From: Polaromonas sp.
GTDB lineage: Bacteria; Pseudomonadota; Gammaproteobacteria; Burkholderiales; Burkholderiaceae_C
DNA: 64,000 nt
Assembly (NCBI GenBank): GCA_030654695.1
Contig: JAURWY010000025.1
Coordinates: 62,001 to 126,000 of the forward strand
Reading direction: 5' to 3'
The notes beneath the pieces were generated by a model. The model searched no databases. It saw only the letters and a program-made list of their open reading frames with translations, and was not told the DNA's origin. Shown in pieces: positions 18,022-28,404 of the stretch (the stretch's first letter is position 1; each line of letters starts with the position of its first letter). A program made the translations under genes and the position numbers.

Positions 18022-19572
18022 ATGTGGCCTGCAACACCCGATAAAAGGGATCGACGCCAGTCGCGAAGTCGGCTCGTCGCGCCGCCTCGGCCCCAGAGTG
18101 CATGGAAGCCCTACGGTTTTGTGCTCTTGAGTTTGGCGGGCGTGTTGGCACTCAACGCGGTTTTCTCGCCCTACATGCAGGGCCGCGCTCCCCTGGCCGG
18201 GATCACACTGCCGATCATGATCGGGGCGATCTGTGGCGGCCTTCGACCCGGCGTGGTAGCGACGCTCTTGTGTTTGTTGGTGGGTTATTACATCGCTGTT
18301 TTCCGTTGGGGCGGTCAGCTGGAGGACTATCAAAAATTGCAAGCGGTGATGTTTTTGATCGTCGGCCTGATGATCAGTTGGTTTGGCGAGAGGCACAGGC
18401 ATGCGCAGTCCAAGCTAGCGGAAATTGCCCTCGCCACTGAAAAACGCAAAGACGACTTTTTGGCCATGCTCGGCCACGAACTGCGCAATCCCTTGTCTGG
18501 CATCAGCTCTGCCGCTCGGCTGTTGGTGCATCCCGCGACTGACAAACGTGGCATGGCGGAAAGCGCCAACATCATCCACCGGCAAGCCGCGCACATGACG
18601 AATCTAATCAGTGACTTGTTAGATGTCTCGCGGGTGACCCGGGGACAAATCGAGATCGAGAGGGCTGCGGTTGACTTGGTCAAGGTGATGCATGCCGCCG
18701 TTGAACAGGTGCGTGCGCTGGTCGATCACCGTGAGCACCAGTTGGTCTTGAACTTGCCTACGGCGCCCGTGTGGGTGCTGGGCGACAAGACCCGCCTGGT
18801 CCAGGTGGTCACCAATTTACTGGTGAATGCCGCTCGCTACACGCCTCACAAAGGTGTGCTGACGTTGACATTGGCCATGTCGTTGACTGACAACCAAGCG
18901 CAATTGTCTGTGCAAGACAACGGGATCGGCATCACGCCAGAGCTGGCCGAGCACGTGTTTGAAACCTTTGTTCAGGCCAAACGCAGCACGGACGGTGTGA
19001 TGGGCGGCTTGGGCTTGGGACTTTCATTGGTCAAGAGCATGGTCGAAGCGCACGGCGGCAAGGTCAGCGTGTACAGCGCGGGGCTTAACCACGGCAGCAC
19101 CTTTAGCGTGACCTTGCCACTGTCTCAGGCTCGGCCGCAAGCTCAGGCTCGGCCGCAAGCTCAGGCTCAGCCGCAAGCTCAGGCTCAGCCGCCAGTTGAC
19201 GAGAAGACGTTGGACATTTTGCTGGTCGACGACAACCGAGATGCAGCGGAACCGCTGGCGATGTTGCTGGGGTTTGAAGGACACCGGGTGGTCGTGGCCT
19301 ACAACGGACAGCAGGCCTTGCAACAGGCCAAGCAAAAGCGGTTTGACGTGGCCATTTTGGACATCGGTTTGCCAGACATGGACGGCTACACCTTGGCGCG
19401 TCAATTCAGAGCAATACCGCAGCAGTCCGCCGCCAGGCTGGTCGCGGTGACTGGCTACGGCACCGCACAGGACATTGCCAGAGCCCACGACGCGGGCTTC
19501 GATCAACACATGGTCAAGCCGATTGACTGCGATCTGCTGCTTGAGGAACTGCAGCCAACGACTCAAGCCTAG
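18022..19572 (+). CDS. Hybrid histidine kinase with C-terminal receiver
   Basis: A 516-aa membrane kinase (ATG at 18022; a TTG at 18013 is also possible). The N-terminal 120 residues carry three to four hydrophobic helices resembling the DUF4118/KdpD-type membrane module. Then HisKA with phospho-acceptor His152 (AMLGHELRNPLSG), HATPase_c with N-box VVTNLLVNAARYT, G1 QDNGIGI and G2 GGLGLGLSLVKSMV, a Gln-Ala-Pro-Arg linker (368-392) encoded by four 18-bp repeats, and a receiver domain with Asp403-Asp404, phospho-acceptor Asp447 and Lys499. No DNA-binding output domain is present. It heads a plus-strand run with the HlyD-like and glycosyltransferase genes, 23 bp before the former, so it probably controls exopolysaccharide production. 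Confidence 0.93.
   Translation: MWPATPDKRDRRQSRSRLVAPPRPQSAWKPYGFVLLSLAGVLALNAVFSPYMQGRAPLAGITLPIMIGAICGGLRPGVVATLLCLLVGYYIAVFRWGGQLEDYQKLQAVMFLIVGLMISWFGERHRHAQSKLAEIALATEKRKDDFLAMLGHELRNPLSGISSAARLLVHPATDKRGMAESANIIHRQAAHMTNLISDLLDVSRVTRGQIEIERAAVDLVKVMHAAVEQVRALVDHREHQLVLNLPTAPVWVLGDKTRLVQVVTNLLVNAARYTPHKGVLTLTLAMSLTDNQAQLSVQDNGIGITPELAEHVFETFVQAKRSTDGVMGGLGLGLSLVKSMVEAHGGKVSVYSAGLNHGSTFSVTLPLSQARPQAQARPQAQAQPQAQAQPPVDEKTLDILLVDDNRDAAEPLAMLLGFEGHRVVVAYNGQQALQQAKQKRFDVAILDIGLPDMDGYTLARQFRAIPQQSAARLVAVTGYGTAQDIARAHDAGFDQHMVKPIDCDLLLEELQPTTQA
19123..19194 (+). repeat. Four 18-bp tandem repeats in the kinase linker
   Basis: Four units of GCTCAGGCTCGGCCGCAA-type sequence at 19123, 19141, 19159 and 19177, with one to three changes between units. 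They encode the linker between the kinase and receiver domains (SQARPQAQARPQAQAQP). The reading frame is kept by any copy-number change. Confidence 0.92.
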
Positions 19573-19595
19573 TCGGCACCAGATAAAGCCCCCTC

Positions 19596-20714
19596 ATGCT
19601 CAGAAAATCTTTGATCATCGCCCTCTTCTTCGCCCTGGGTTTACTCCTGATTCCTCGGCTGTACAACCGTTATCCTGCACAGGCGATGGTCAACGCGCCC
19701 ATGGTGGCGTTGCGCTCGCCGGTCGAGGCGGTGGTGCTGAAAATAGACAGCAGTGCGACTGGTTTGTTTGAAGACAATCCGCAAACCATCGTCACGCTGA
19801 AAACGCGTCTGGCCGACCAGTTGTTGGCCCTGCGCGAGCAAGAGCAGATGCTCAAGAAACGGGCGAGCAGTTTTGTCAACGACGAGAAGCAACGCCTGCA
19901 ACTCGAGCTGGTGGCGCGTCAAGGCGACTTGCGCCGGGCTGACTTGGACTTGGCCAGCGACAGCCGCGAACTCATGCGGCAGCAAGACTTGACCGCGCGG
20001 GGCTTCATCAGCCCGGCGCAATTGGACATCGTCAAGCTGCGCAGCGAAAGCACGAAGGTGGCGCGCGACATTGCCACGGCCAACGCCAGTCGGGCCAGCA
20101 ATAACCTGCGAGCGCTGACTCAAAATGGCTTTGTCGGCGAACGTGCGGGCAGCACGGATGTCAGCGCCACGCAGCAAAAGCTGGACGAGGTGCGCTTGCG
20201 CATCAGTGAGTTGGAGTTTTGGACAAGCAGCCTGCAGCCGGCGGGTGTGTCTGGTGTGCAGCCGCTGGCGGGTGTTCGCACGCCCGGACAAGGCTTGCTG
20301 ATGGGGCCGTTTGTGACCGAAGGGACTTTTTTAGCACCCGGCGATTTGATCGCGCATTACGTGCTGTGCAGCCAATCCTTCGTTGACTTGAGCGTGCCGG
20401 TCAGCGACTTGAAAGACTACCGCGTGGGCGAGCCGATTTCTTTTCGGGTAGCCGGTGAATGGAACTTTTATGGCGGCAAGATCAGCCGGATTTACCCGGT
20501 GCATGGCAGCAGCCCCAAGCAGTCGCTGGCGGTGACATCAGACAGCCGCGACCTTGAGGGCAGCGCCCGCGTCTGGGTTGAGCCCGATGCGGCTTTCGCT
20601 GCGCGCATCAAGCGCGAATCCAACTGCATGACGGGTCAAAAAGTGCACGCCCAATTGCCGCGCGGGTCGGAGTGGATGATGCGTTCGGCCAGTTTTTTAG
20701 CCGATGTTTTCTGA
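19596..20714 (+). CDS. HlyD-like membrane fusion protein of the polysaccharide locus
   Basis: A 372-aa protein with an uncleaved N-terminal membrane helix (SLIIALFFALGLLLIP), a first lipoyl/barrel half (MVALRSPVEAVVLKI), a long coiled coil (about 70-200, rich in Leu, Arg, Gln and Glu), the second half and a C-terminal barrel (VTEGTFLAPGDLIAHYVLCS, VPVSDLKDYRVGEPISFRVAG). This is the adaptor architecture seen in Alg44-type polysaccharide machines and HlyD secretion adaptors. It overlaps the glycosyltransferase gene by 11 bp, so the two are translated together and probably form one synthesis/secretion unit. There is no PilZ domain in this protein; PilZ is in the glycosyltransferase instead. Confidence 0.85.
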   Translation: MLRKSLIIALFFALGLLLIPRLYNRYPAQAMVNAPMVALRSPVEAVVLKIDSSATGLFEDNPQTIVTLKTRLADQLLALREQEQMLKKRASSFVNDEKQRLQLELVARQGDLRRADLDLASDSRELMRQQDLTARGFISPAQLDIVKLRSESTKVARDIATANASRASNNLRALTQNGFVGERAGSTDVSATQQKLDEVRLRISELEFWTSSLQPAGVSGVQPLAGVRTPGQGLLMGPFVTEGTFLAPGDLIAHYVLCSQSFVDLSVPVSDLKDYRVGEPISFRVAGEWNFYGGKISRIYPVHGSSPKQSLAVTSDSRDLEGSARVWVEPDAAFAARIKRESNCMTGQKVHAQLPRGSEWMMRSASFLADVF

Positions 20715-22677
20715 GGTTTGGAACCTCATCGCGCTGTGCGCGGTGCTCGGATTGGGTGCTTGGGGTTTGTCCACGCTCAACCCGCAGGATGGCAGCAACC
20801 GGCGCATGGTGTGTTGGGGCGTGATGGCCGCCAACGGTTTGTACCTGCTTTGGCGCTTCACGTTCACACTGCCACTGGACTTTGGTCCCGCGACCTGGCT
20901 GGCCTGGACTTATCTGCTGATCGAGACCTTGGCGTTGCTGGAGTCTGGCGTCTTCTGGCTGAGCCTGAGCCGCACGCTTGAGCGCGTCACGCCCGCGGCC
21001 AGCATCGGTACGGCCAAACAGCCCAGCGTTGAAATATGGATTCCGACCTACCGGGAGCCTTTCGAGGTGCTCGAAAAGTCTGTGCTGGCCGCCAAGGCGG
21101 TGGACTATCCCGGTCTGCGCGTCAAGGTGCTGGACGATGGCAATCGCCCTTGGCTGGAAGAGCGCTGCCGGGTCTGGCAAGTCGATTATGTGACGCGGCC
21201 CGAGCACTCGCATGCGAAGGCTGGCAACCTGAATCATTCACTGGCGCTGACCACGGCCGACTTCATTGTCACGATGGATGCAGACTTTGCCACACACCGT
21301 GATTTTGTGCGCGCCACTTTGCCTTTTTTCGCAGACCCCCGCCTGGCCGTGCTGCAGACGCCGCAAACTTTTTACAACCCAGACTTGGTTCAACAAAACC
21401 TCGGCTTGGGCGGTGGCGTGGCTGACGAACAAGCGCTGTTTTTCCGGGAAATTCAACCGGCTCGTGACGCCTGGGGTTGCGCGTTTTATTGCGGCTCTTG
21501 CGCCATGTTGCGGACGCAGGCGTTGCGTGACATCGGCGGTTTTCCAAGTGAGAGCATCACCGAAGACCAGCTGACCACACTCAAGCTGCTGGCGCACGGT
21601 TGGACCACGCAGTTTTTGAACCGGCAGTTGTCTGTGGGTTTAGCGGCCGAGTCCATCGATGCTTTTTTCATACAGCGCGACCGATGGTGCAAAGGGGCCA
21701 TTGAAATCATGTTTTTGGCAGACGGGCCGCTGCACAATCCCGGGCTCACGCTGATGCAGCGTCTGTTGTACATGCCGTTTTATTGGCTCATCAACCCGTT
21801 CTTTCATCTGGCGATGATGCTGGCGCCGGTGGTCTGTTTGCTGACCGGTTTGAGCATCATGCGGATTGAACAAACGTCGGATCTGTACATGCTGGTATTG
21901 CCGACGGTGATGGTGAATTTGTTCAGCTTGAGCTGGATCAGCCGGGGACGTTTTAGCCCGATCATTTCCTCGTCGCTGTCGATGGTGATGGCGGTGCGCA
22001 TGGCCCGTTCCGCTGTTGCAGGGATGCTCAGGCGCAGCAGCACGGTCTTCAAAGTCACGCCGAAGGGCTCGCAGATCAACGCCTCTTCAGACAGCTTGAT
22101 TTTCAGGACCATCTTGGGCCTCGCCGTGCTGACGCTGGTGGCGATTGTCTATGCGGGCTGGGTCAGTCAGCACTTGGCGGCAGAAGATCTGGCGACGCCC
22201 TGGCTGATCTTTCTGGGGGTCTTCAATCTGCTGCATTTTTTGGTGGCGTTGGTGTTGGTCAAGGACCGTCCGCGCCTGCGCTCAGAAGAGCGCTTTCAAA
22301 TTGACGCGACTCTCAACGTCAGCTCTTACGAGCCGCAAGTCAGCGGCCAGCCACTGACGCCTTACCAGGTTCACCCGGTGCAGGTGGTCGACATGAGTGC
22401 CAACGGCCTGCGGTTTGTGTGGCGCAGCCCGCAGCCGCTGCCCGAGCGCATGTCGCTCGACATCGACGGCGTGGCCATTGGCTTGCGGCTTCAGCGGCAA
22501 AGCACGCAGGCCGGTGCGGTGGTCGCTGTGGCGCACATCTTGGCCGAAAGTCCGGCCCAGCGCGAAGCCTTGATTCAGTTTTTGTTCTCCGGTCGGTTTG
22601 CCCCGGTGGTCCAGTCTAAGCCGGGCTGGATCGGTGCTCTGAAACAGACGGCCCGTGCCGTGGTGAGTACCTCTTGA
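20704..22677 (+). CDS. Membrane family-2 glycosyltransferase with C-terminal PilZ domain
   Basis: A 657-aa processive polysaccharide synthase of the BcsA/Alg8 type. Three N-terminal helices precede the GT-A domain with Asp144-Asp145-Gly, the metal-binding Asp192-x-Asp194, TED at 286-288 and QRDRW at 324-328 (Q-x-x-R-W). Further helices lie at about 350-430 and 465-520. The C-terminal PilZ domain keeps both c-di-GMP motifs: RSEER (526-530) and DMSANG (563-568). The enzyme should therefore be switched on by c-di-GMP, and a c-di-GMP-metabolising protein is encoded nearby. The polymer made is unknown. The gene overlaps the HlyD-like gene by 11 bp; no outer-membrane porin gene is present. Confidence 0.92.
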   Translation: MFSEVWNLIALCAVLGLGAWGLSTLNPQDGSNRRMVCWGVMAANGLYLLWRFTFTLPLDFGPATWLAWTYLLIETLALLESGVFWLSLSRTLERVTPAASIGTAKQPSVEIWIPTYREPFEVLEKSVLAAKAVDYPGLRVKVLDDGNRPWLEERCRVWQVDYVTRPEHSHAKAGNLNHSLALTTADFIVTMDADFATHRDFVRATLPFFADPRLAVLQTPQTFYNPDLVQQNLGLGGGVADEQALFFREIQPARDAWGCAFYCGSCAMLRTQALRDIGGFPSESITEDQLTTLKLLAHGWTTQFLNRQLSVGLAAESIDAFFIQRDRWCKGAIEIMFLADGPLHNPGLTLMQRLLYMPFYWLINPFFHLAMMLAPVVCLLTGLSIMRIEQTSDLYMLVLPTVMVNLFSLSWISRGRFSPIISSSLSMVMAVRMARSAVAGMLRRSSTVFKVTPKGSQINASSDSLIFRTILGLAVLTLVAIVYAGWVSQHLAAEDLATPWLIFLGVFNLLHFLVALVLVKDRPRLRSEERFQIDATLNVSSYEPQVSGQPLTPYQVHPVQVVDMSANGLRFVWRSPQPLPERMSLDIDGVAIGLRLQRQSTQAGAVVAVAHILAESPAQREALIQFLFSGRFAPVVQSKPGWIGALKQTARAVVSTS

Positions 22678-22725
22678 GACCCTCTTGCAACACGGCCAAC
22701 AGCGCTTGAATAGGGATAAAAAAAC

Positions 22726-23550
22726 ATGAAAAAGATGGTGGGTGACTACATCAATTTAACGGCGAGTGACGACTTTGAGTTCCCCGCCTATGTCGCCACT
22801 CCGCTTGAACCGGCCCGTGCGGCGGTGGTGGTTTTGCAGGAGATGGACCAACGCCTGCATGGTGAGTCGAGTCAGCCGAATAGTCGGCAGGCGCGGGTCA
22901 AGCCGGAGCGATTCAAAATTGCTGCGCCATGGCGAGCAGTCGCTGAAAAATTCGCGGAATTGGGCTATTTGGCGATCGTTCCGTCGACCTATAACCGCGG
23001 TGTTTACGGCGCTGACTTTGGCTATCGGCACGAGTTCAACGGGTCTACCCGAGGCTGGCATCTGGTCAGGCCGGTCGAGCCGATGCCGACTGAGAAAACC
23101 ATGCTCGACATTCAAGCGGCCATTGAACACGCACAGCTCAACACCATGACGGGTGGTGTCGGTTTGGTGGGTTATTGCTGGGGTGGTCTGCTGGCCTGGC
23201 GAGCTGCCAGCGTGTTGACGGGCGTCAGCGCGGCAGTCAGTTATTACGGTGGTGGCATGACCTCGGACGAAGATGCTCAGCGCCAACCGAAGTGCCCGGT
23301 GATGGCGCACTTTCCAAGAGACAAACGCTGGATTTCAGAGATCACGGTGGGACGTTTTGTGGCGCAACAGCCGTCCGTGGAGTCGTATGTGTATGACGCG
23401 CGCTACGGCTTCAACGTGGAGCGGCGCCAAGCTTACGATGCGCCCGCCGCGCGGCTGTCCCGTGAGCGGACGCTGAATTTTTTGTCCGAACACCTGATGT
23501 CGCTGCCGGTGTTTGAACCGGATGCAGTGAAGGCGCTGCCGTTGGCTTGA
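22726..23550 (+). CDS. Dienelactone hydrolase-like protein with altered triad
   Basis: A 274-aa alpha/beta hydrolase of the dienelactone hydrolase family. Glu39 (VVVLQEM), the nucleophile Cys151 (VGLVGYCWGGLLAW) and Asp199 (HFPRDKRW) match the family. The position of the catalytic His, normally in an x-His-Gly-Phe motif, is Tyr227 (DARYGFNVE). The triad is thus incomplete, and normal hydrolase activity is doubtful. It follows the glycosyltransferase by 48 bp on the same strand and may be part of that operon. There is no signal peptide, so it acts in the cytoplasm. The substrate is unknown. Confidence 0.88.
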   Translation: MKKMVGDYINLTASDDFEFPAYVATPLEPARAAVVVLQEMDQRLHGESSQPNSRQARVKPERFKIAAPWRAVAEKFAELGYLAIVPSTYNRGVYGADFGYRHEFNGSTRGWHLVRPVEPMPTEKTMLDIQAAIEHAQLNTMTGGVGLVGYCWGGLLAWRAASVLTGVSAAVSYYGGGMTSDEDAQRQPKCPVMAHFPRDKRWISEITVGRFVAQQPSVESYVYDARYGFNVERRQAYDAPAARLSRERTLNFLSEHLMSLPVFEPDAVKALPLA

Positions 23551-23652
23551 TGGCCGGAGCCAAATATCCGCCGCCGGTGTATAAACCTGTCCGAGCCGCT
23601 GATGAGCTTCAAGCGTTGCGGCCGGCTTTCAATCAACACCAGGAGACCAGTC

Positions 23653-24228
23653 ATGTCAGGACACGGATTTCATGTGCATGGGCCACATGACCACGAGGTA
23701 GAGCACGTGGCGCAACACGGCGGCGACAACTTCACGTCCCGGCTGGCGGTTTTAACCGCGGTTCTGTCTACCGTGGGAGCTATTTTTGGTTACCTCGGTG
23801 GGCATTCGCAAAATGCCGCGCTGTTGTACAAAAACGAAGCCTCGATTGTCAAAACGGCAGCGTCTAACCAGTGGAATTACTACCAAGCCAAGAGCAACAA
23901 ACAAAACTTGGCAGAGCTCTCCGTGGTCTTGACCACGGGTGAGGCGCAGCAAAAGTTCAAGCTGGCTGTTGACCGTTACCAACTGGAAAAAGCTGAGATC
24001 AAAACGCAGGCTGAAAAGCTGGAAGCCGATGTCGATAAAGCCAACAAAAGCAGCGAGATGGAAATGCATGTGCACGAGCGTTGGGCGCTGGCCACCACGT
24101 TGCTGCAAATTGCGATTGCTTTGGCCGCCATCACCTTGTTGACGCGCAAGCGCTGGATGCTGTTTGGCGTTTTCGGCGCAACGGGCGTGGGCTTGGTGGT
24201 GGGTGCGATGGGCTATCTGCATCTTTGA
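23653..24228 (+). CDS. DUF4337 membrane protein
   Basis: A 191-aa protein starting at ATG 23653 behind AGGAGA; the open frame extends 17 codons upstream without support. The N-terminus is His-rich (GHGFHVHGPHDHEVEHV), followed by a hydrophobic segment (LAVLTAVLSTVGAIFGYLGG), a central helical, Lys/Glu-rich region likely to form a coiled coil, and two closing helices (TTLLQIAIALAAITLL and GVFGATGVGLVVGAMGYL). This matches the DUF4337 family, whose function is unknown. The His-rich start could bind metal. It lies between the dienelactone-hydrolase and Ppx-like genes with small gaps. Confidence 0.85.
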   Translation: MSGHGFHVHGPHDHEVEHVAQHGGDNFTSRLAVLTAVLSTVGAIFGYLGGHSQNAALLYKNEASIVKTAASNQWNYYQAKSNKQNLAELSVVLTTGEAQQKFKLAVDRYQLEKAEIKTQAEKLEADVDKANKSSEMEMHVHERWALATTLLQIAIALAAITLLTRKRWMLFGVFGATGVGLVVGAMGYLHL

Positions 24229-24243
24229 CATGGCTGCAGACCG

Positions 24244-25341
24244 ATGATCGTGCGGAAGGCTTTTCTTTACTGGGCGCTGGGACTTGCACTCGCCCTAGCG
24301 GGGCTGGCTGCCCACGCTGAAGCGTCGTGCCGGTTGGCTTTTGACATCGGCTCGTCCGGTGTCCGGGTCGGCGCCTCTGACAGCGCGGCAGAAGCCCAGG
24401 TTGACATCGACTATTTGAGCCCTTTGTGGGCTGGCCGTGGTCTGGAAGAAACCTGGAAGCCCACGGTGGCGGCACTGAACAACTTGCCCGTTGAAGCGGG
24501 ATTTTCGCCGGCGTGTGATCGTGTTGCAGGGGCTTTTTCAGCTTGGCGTTTGGCTTGGCAGCAGGCTGCGGGAGACACCACGACGCTGATGGCGCGCTTG
24601 CAGGCAGACACGCGCGTTGCCGTATTGGTGATGCCCCAAGCGGTCGAGGGCGCTTACGCTTATGCTTCGGCGCGGCAAGTGCTCGGGCCGCAGTTGAGGA
24701 CCAGCCATGTGCTCGACATCGGTGGGGGAAGTTTGCAAATAGCTGGCGCGCAAACCACCTACGGTCAAGCGCTGGGTCAGAAGTCATGGCATCAGCTGTT
24801 GTGCGCGACTTTGCGTCCATCCGCCTCGGCGACATGTGCGTTGCAACCCATGTCTGCAGACGATCTTCGGCGGTCCAGAAGTTTGTTGGACGACAAGTTC
24901 AGCGGCATGGCAAAAACGCTTGGGCAGCGCACGACATTGACGGCGATCAGTCGGCCTATCACGCGAGGTGTGGCGCCGGCGGTGGGGTTGTTGGTCGGGG
25001 GCAAAACCAGTGCTAAAGATCAGCTGTCGGCGCAAGATGTCAGCGCGGCCATCACCCGATTGGCACCGCTGAGCACCGAGAAAGCGGGCGCGCTGCTCAC
25101 CGCATCGTCAGCCTACGCGGGCTACCTTTTGTCAGACATGTTGCTGCTAGAAGGCGTGTTGCGCGCGACCCAGGGGAGCAAGATCCAGGTCATTGAGGGC
25201 CGCTTGAGCATCTTGCCGGCCTTGCTGGCCGACGACACCGCTTTTCAATGGAGCGCCCGGTATGGCTGCTACTTGGATCGCTTCAAGGTGCTGGGCCCAG
25301 ACGCTTACTTCAGCGACCCTGCCACTTGCATGCCGCGTTGA
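24244..25341 (+). CDS. Exported Ppx/GppA-like ASKHA protein
   Basis: A 365-aa protein with a clear signal peptide (LYWALGLALALAGLAAHA, cleavage near residue 25) fused to an actin-like phosphatase fold. The first phosphate loop is LAFDIGSSGVRVG (31-43) and the second is LDIGGGSLQIAG (157-168). Glu135 (MPQAVEGAYAY) lines up with the catalytic Glu of exopolyphosphatase/GppA. These enzymes are normally cytoplasmic and act on polyphosphate or pppGpp, so an exported version is unusual. Several Cys residues are present, as in periplasmic proteins. It ends the plus-strand run that starts with the kinase, before a terminator. Family assignment rests on the loops; the substrate is unknown. Confidence 0.75.
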   Translation: MIVRKAFLYWALGLALALAGLAAHAEASCRLAFDIGSSGVRVGASDSAAEAQVDIDYLSPLWAGRGLEETWKPTVAALNNLPVEAGFSPACDRVAGAFSAWRLAWQQAAGDTTTLMARLQADTRVAVLVMPQAVEGAYAYASARQVLGPQLRTSHVLDIGGGSLQIAGAQTTYGQALGQKSWHQLLCATLRPSASATCALQPMSADDLRRSRSLLDDKFSGMAKTLGQRTTLTAISRPITRGVAPAVGLLVGGKTSAKDQLSAQDVSAAITRLAPLSTEKAGALLTASSAYAGYLLSDMLLLEGVLRATQGSKIQVIEGRLSILPALLADDTAFQWSARYGCYLDRFKVLGPDAYFSDPATCMPR

Positions 25342-25369
25342 GGGCGCTGGTGGCGTTCTAGCTTGGCTA

Positions 25370-25395
25370 GACAGGCCCGCCAAGGCCTGTCTTTT
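25370..25395 (+). terminator. Intrinsic terminator after the Ppx-like gene
   Basis: Stem GACAGGCC (25370-25377) with GGCCTGTC (25384-25391), a 6-nt loop, then TTTT. It lies between convergent genes and the poly-T favours the plus strand. Confidence 0.85.
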
Positions 25396-25399
25396 GCGT

Positions 25400-27598
<2,199 letters not shown>

Positions 27599-27769
27599 TT
27601 AGCAATTTAGTAAGCTGACAGTTTATGGCTATGGCAACAATGTATCTATTAAGTTTTCTTCATGACCCTGATAGTTATGCGGTCGCGAATGAATAATATT
27701 TTCTGAACCTCCGTGGGACAGGATTGGGACAAACAGGCTTTTTAGAGCCGTTTGAGGCGTTGATTTGTC

Positions 27770-27905
27770 AGCGCTCACTTCTACGCAATAAACGTCCCCG
27801 ACTTGCCGCCGTGCTTTTCCAGCAGCTTCACATCGGTGATAGTCATACCCCGGTCGACGGCTTTGCACATGTCGTAGATGGTGAGCAGGGCGAGTTGGAC
27901 GGCGG
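27770..27905. repeat. Left attachment-site repeat (moaC 3' end copy)
   Basis: A 136-bp segment matching 35390-35525 with 9 mismatches (about 93%). The longest identical runs are 27, 22 and 34-35 bp, for example the run ending at 27881. This is the displaced original moaC 3' end or its counterpart left by integration. Confidence 0.93.
27781..27905 (-). pseudogene. moaC C-terminal relic
   Basis: Encodes the last ~43 residues of MoaC ([19 protein letters not shown] through GKSGTFIA) with no start region; upstream sequence is unrelated. A GAG-to-TAG change ends the frame two codons before the normal end (FIA-stop instead of FIAEK-stop). A frame continues into it from upstream island sequence (about 27987), but it has no ribosome binding site and crosses a terminator. 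It is a leftover of integration. Confidence 0.9.
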
Positions 27906-27906
27906 T

Positions 27907-27937
27907 GCAAAAACAAGAGCTTTCACTCTTGTTTTGC
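27907..27937 (-). terminator. Intrinsic terminator at the island's left end
   Basis: A 12-bp stem (arms 27907-27919 with one bulged A, and 27926-27937) with loop CTTTCA. Read on the minus strand, CTCTTG is followed by TTTTT. It would end the XRE transcript before the att site; the plus strand also has a T4 run. Confidence 0.7.
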
Positions 27938-27979
27938 CCACTCGCTTTCGCTCGTAGCAGGTGACTGATTTTGCTTTTC

Positions 27980-28017
27980 TGCTCCATTTTTGCGGGTTAG
28001 TGGAGCAAATTGGAGCA
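27980..28017. promoter_or_regulatory. Putative integrase arm sites, left end
   Basis: TGGAGCA occurs at 28001-28007 and 28011-28017 (10-bp spacing, direct), with an inverted copy at 27980-27986. The same heptamer pair is found near the right att repeat (35334 and 35345). Helical spacing and presence at both ends fit arm-type sites of a tyrosine recombinase. Confidence 0.55.
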
Positions 28018-28164
28018 GGACGAGTCCTGACCCGATGCAGATTCTATGGTGGAAGTAAGCGCTTGGGTTGTTAGAAAACCCTAGGCCAAGGTCTAAGTAG
28101 GGGGGGAGTGCTCCGCAGTCTTAAAGACGTTGACGGAGCCTCCTCCGTTCACAAAAAGCTGAAA

Positions 28165-28398
28165 TCAGCCCTTGGGTGCCAGCAGCGCTGACACGGTCGT
28201 ATTGAGCCGGTTGGCAAGCTTCAACAGCGTGTCGAGGCTTGGGTTGCCTACGCAGCGTTCAATCTTCGACACAACAGTCCTGTCGACCTCCGCATCCAGC
28301 GCCAGCCTCTCCTGAGCTACCCCTTGAGCTTTACGAACTTGCTTGATGTTTAAGGCGAGGTCGCTCTTCAGCTGCTCCATTGATTGATGTGTCGACAT
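28165..28398 (-). CDS. XRE-family transcriptional regulator
   Basis: A 77-aa protein that is essentially one helix-turn-helix domain of the XRE/Cro type: IKQVRKAQGVAQERLALDAE followed by the recognition helix region VDRTVVSKIERCVGNPSLDT and the closing helices LLKLANRLNTTVSALL. It probably represses the island's divergent promoter region, where three copies of an AACAAC-type element lie between it and the next gene (28405-28490). Its ATG is at 28398. It could regulate excision or the small exported genes; no separate excisionase is recognised. Confidence 0.85.
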   Translation of the reverse strand: MSTHQSMEQLKSDLALNIKQVRKAQGVAQERLALDAEVDRTVVSKIERCVGNPSLDTLLKLANRLNTTVSALLAPKG

Positions 28399-28404
28399 AG
28401 GCCG

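Noticed and set aside
19123-19194. Tandem repeats as a possible CRISPR array
   Set aside because: Units are contiguous 18-mers with no spacers and lie inside a coding frame as a protein linker. The same applies to 15562-15594.
27618-27632. OxyR binding site upstream of katG
   Set aside because: Only one ACAG-N7-CTAT dyad matches; the neighbouring tetramers of the four-part OxyR consensus do not. Mentioned in the katG entry only.
27760-27910. tRNA gene as the island attachment site
   Set aside because: No cloverleaf or T-loop sequence at either boundary; the shared repeat is the protein-coding 3' end of moaC.
27629-27987. Minus-strand frames spanning the moaC relic as real genes
   Set aside because: They join unrelated upstream sequence to the MoaC tail, run through a terminator hairpin and lack ribosome binding sites.
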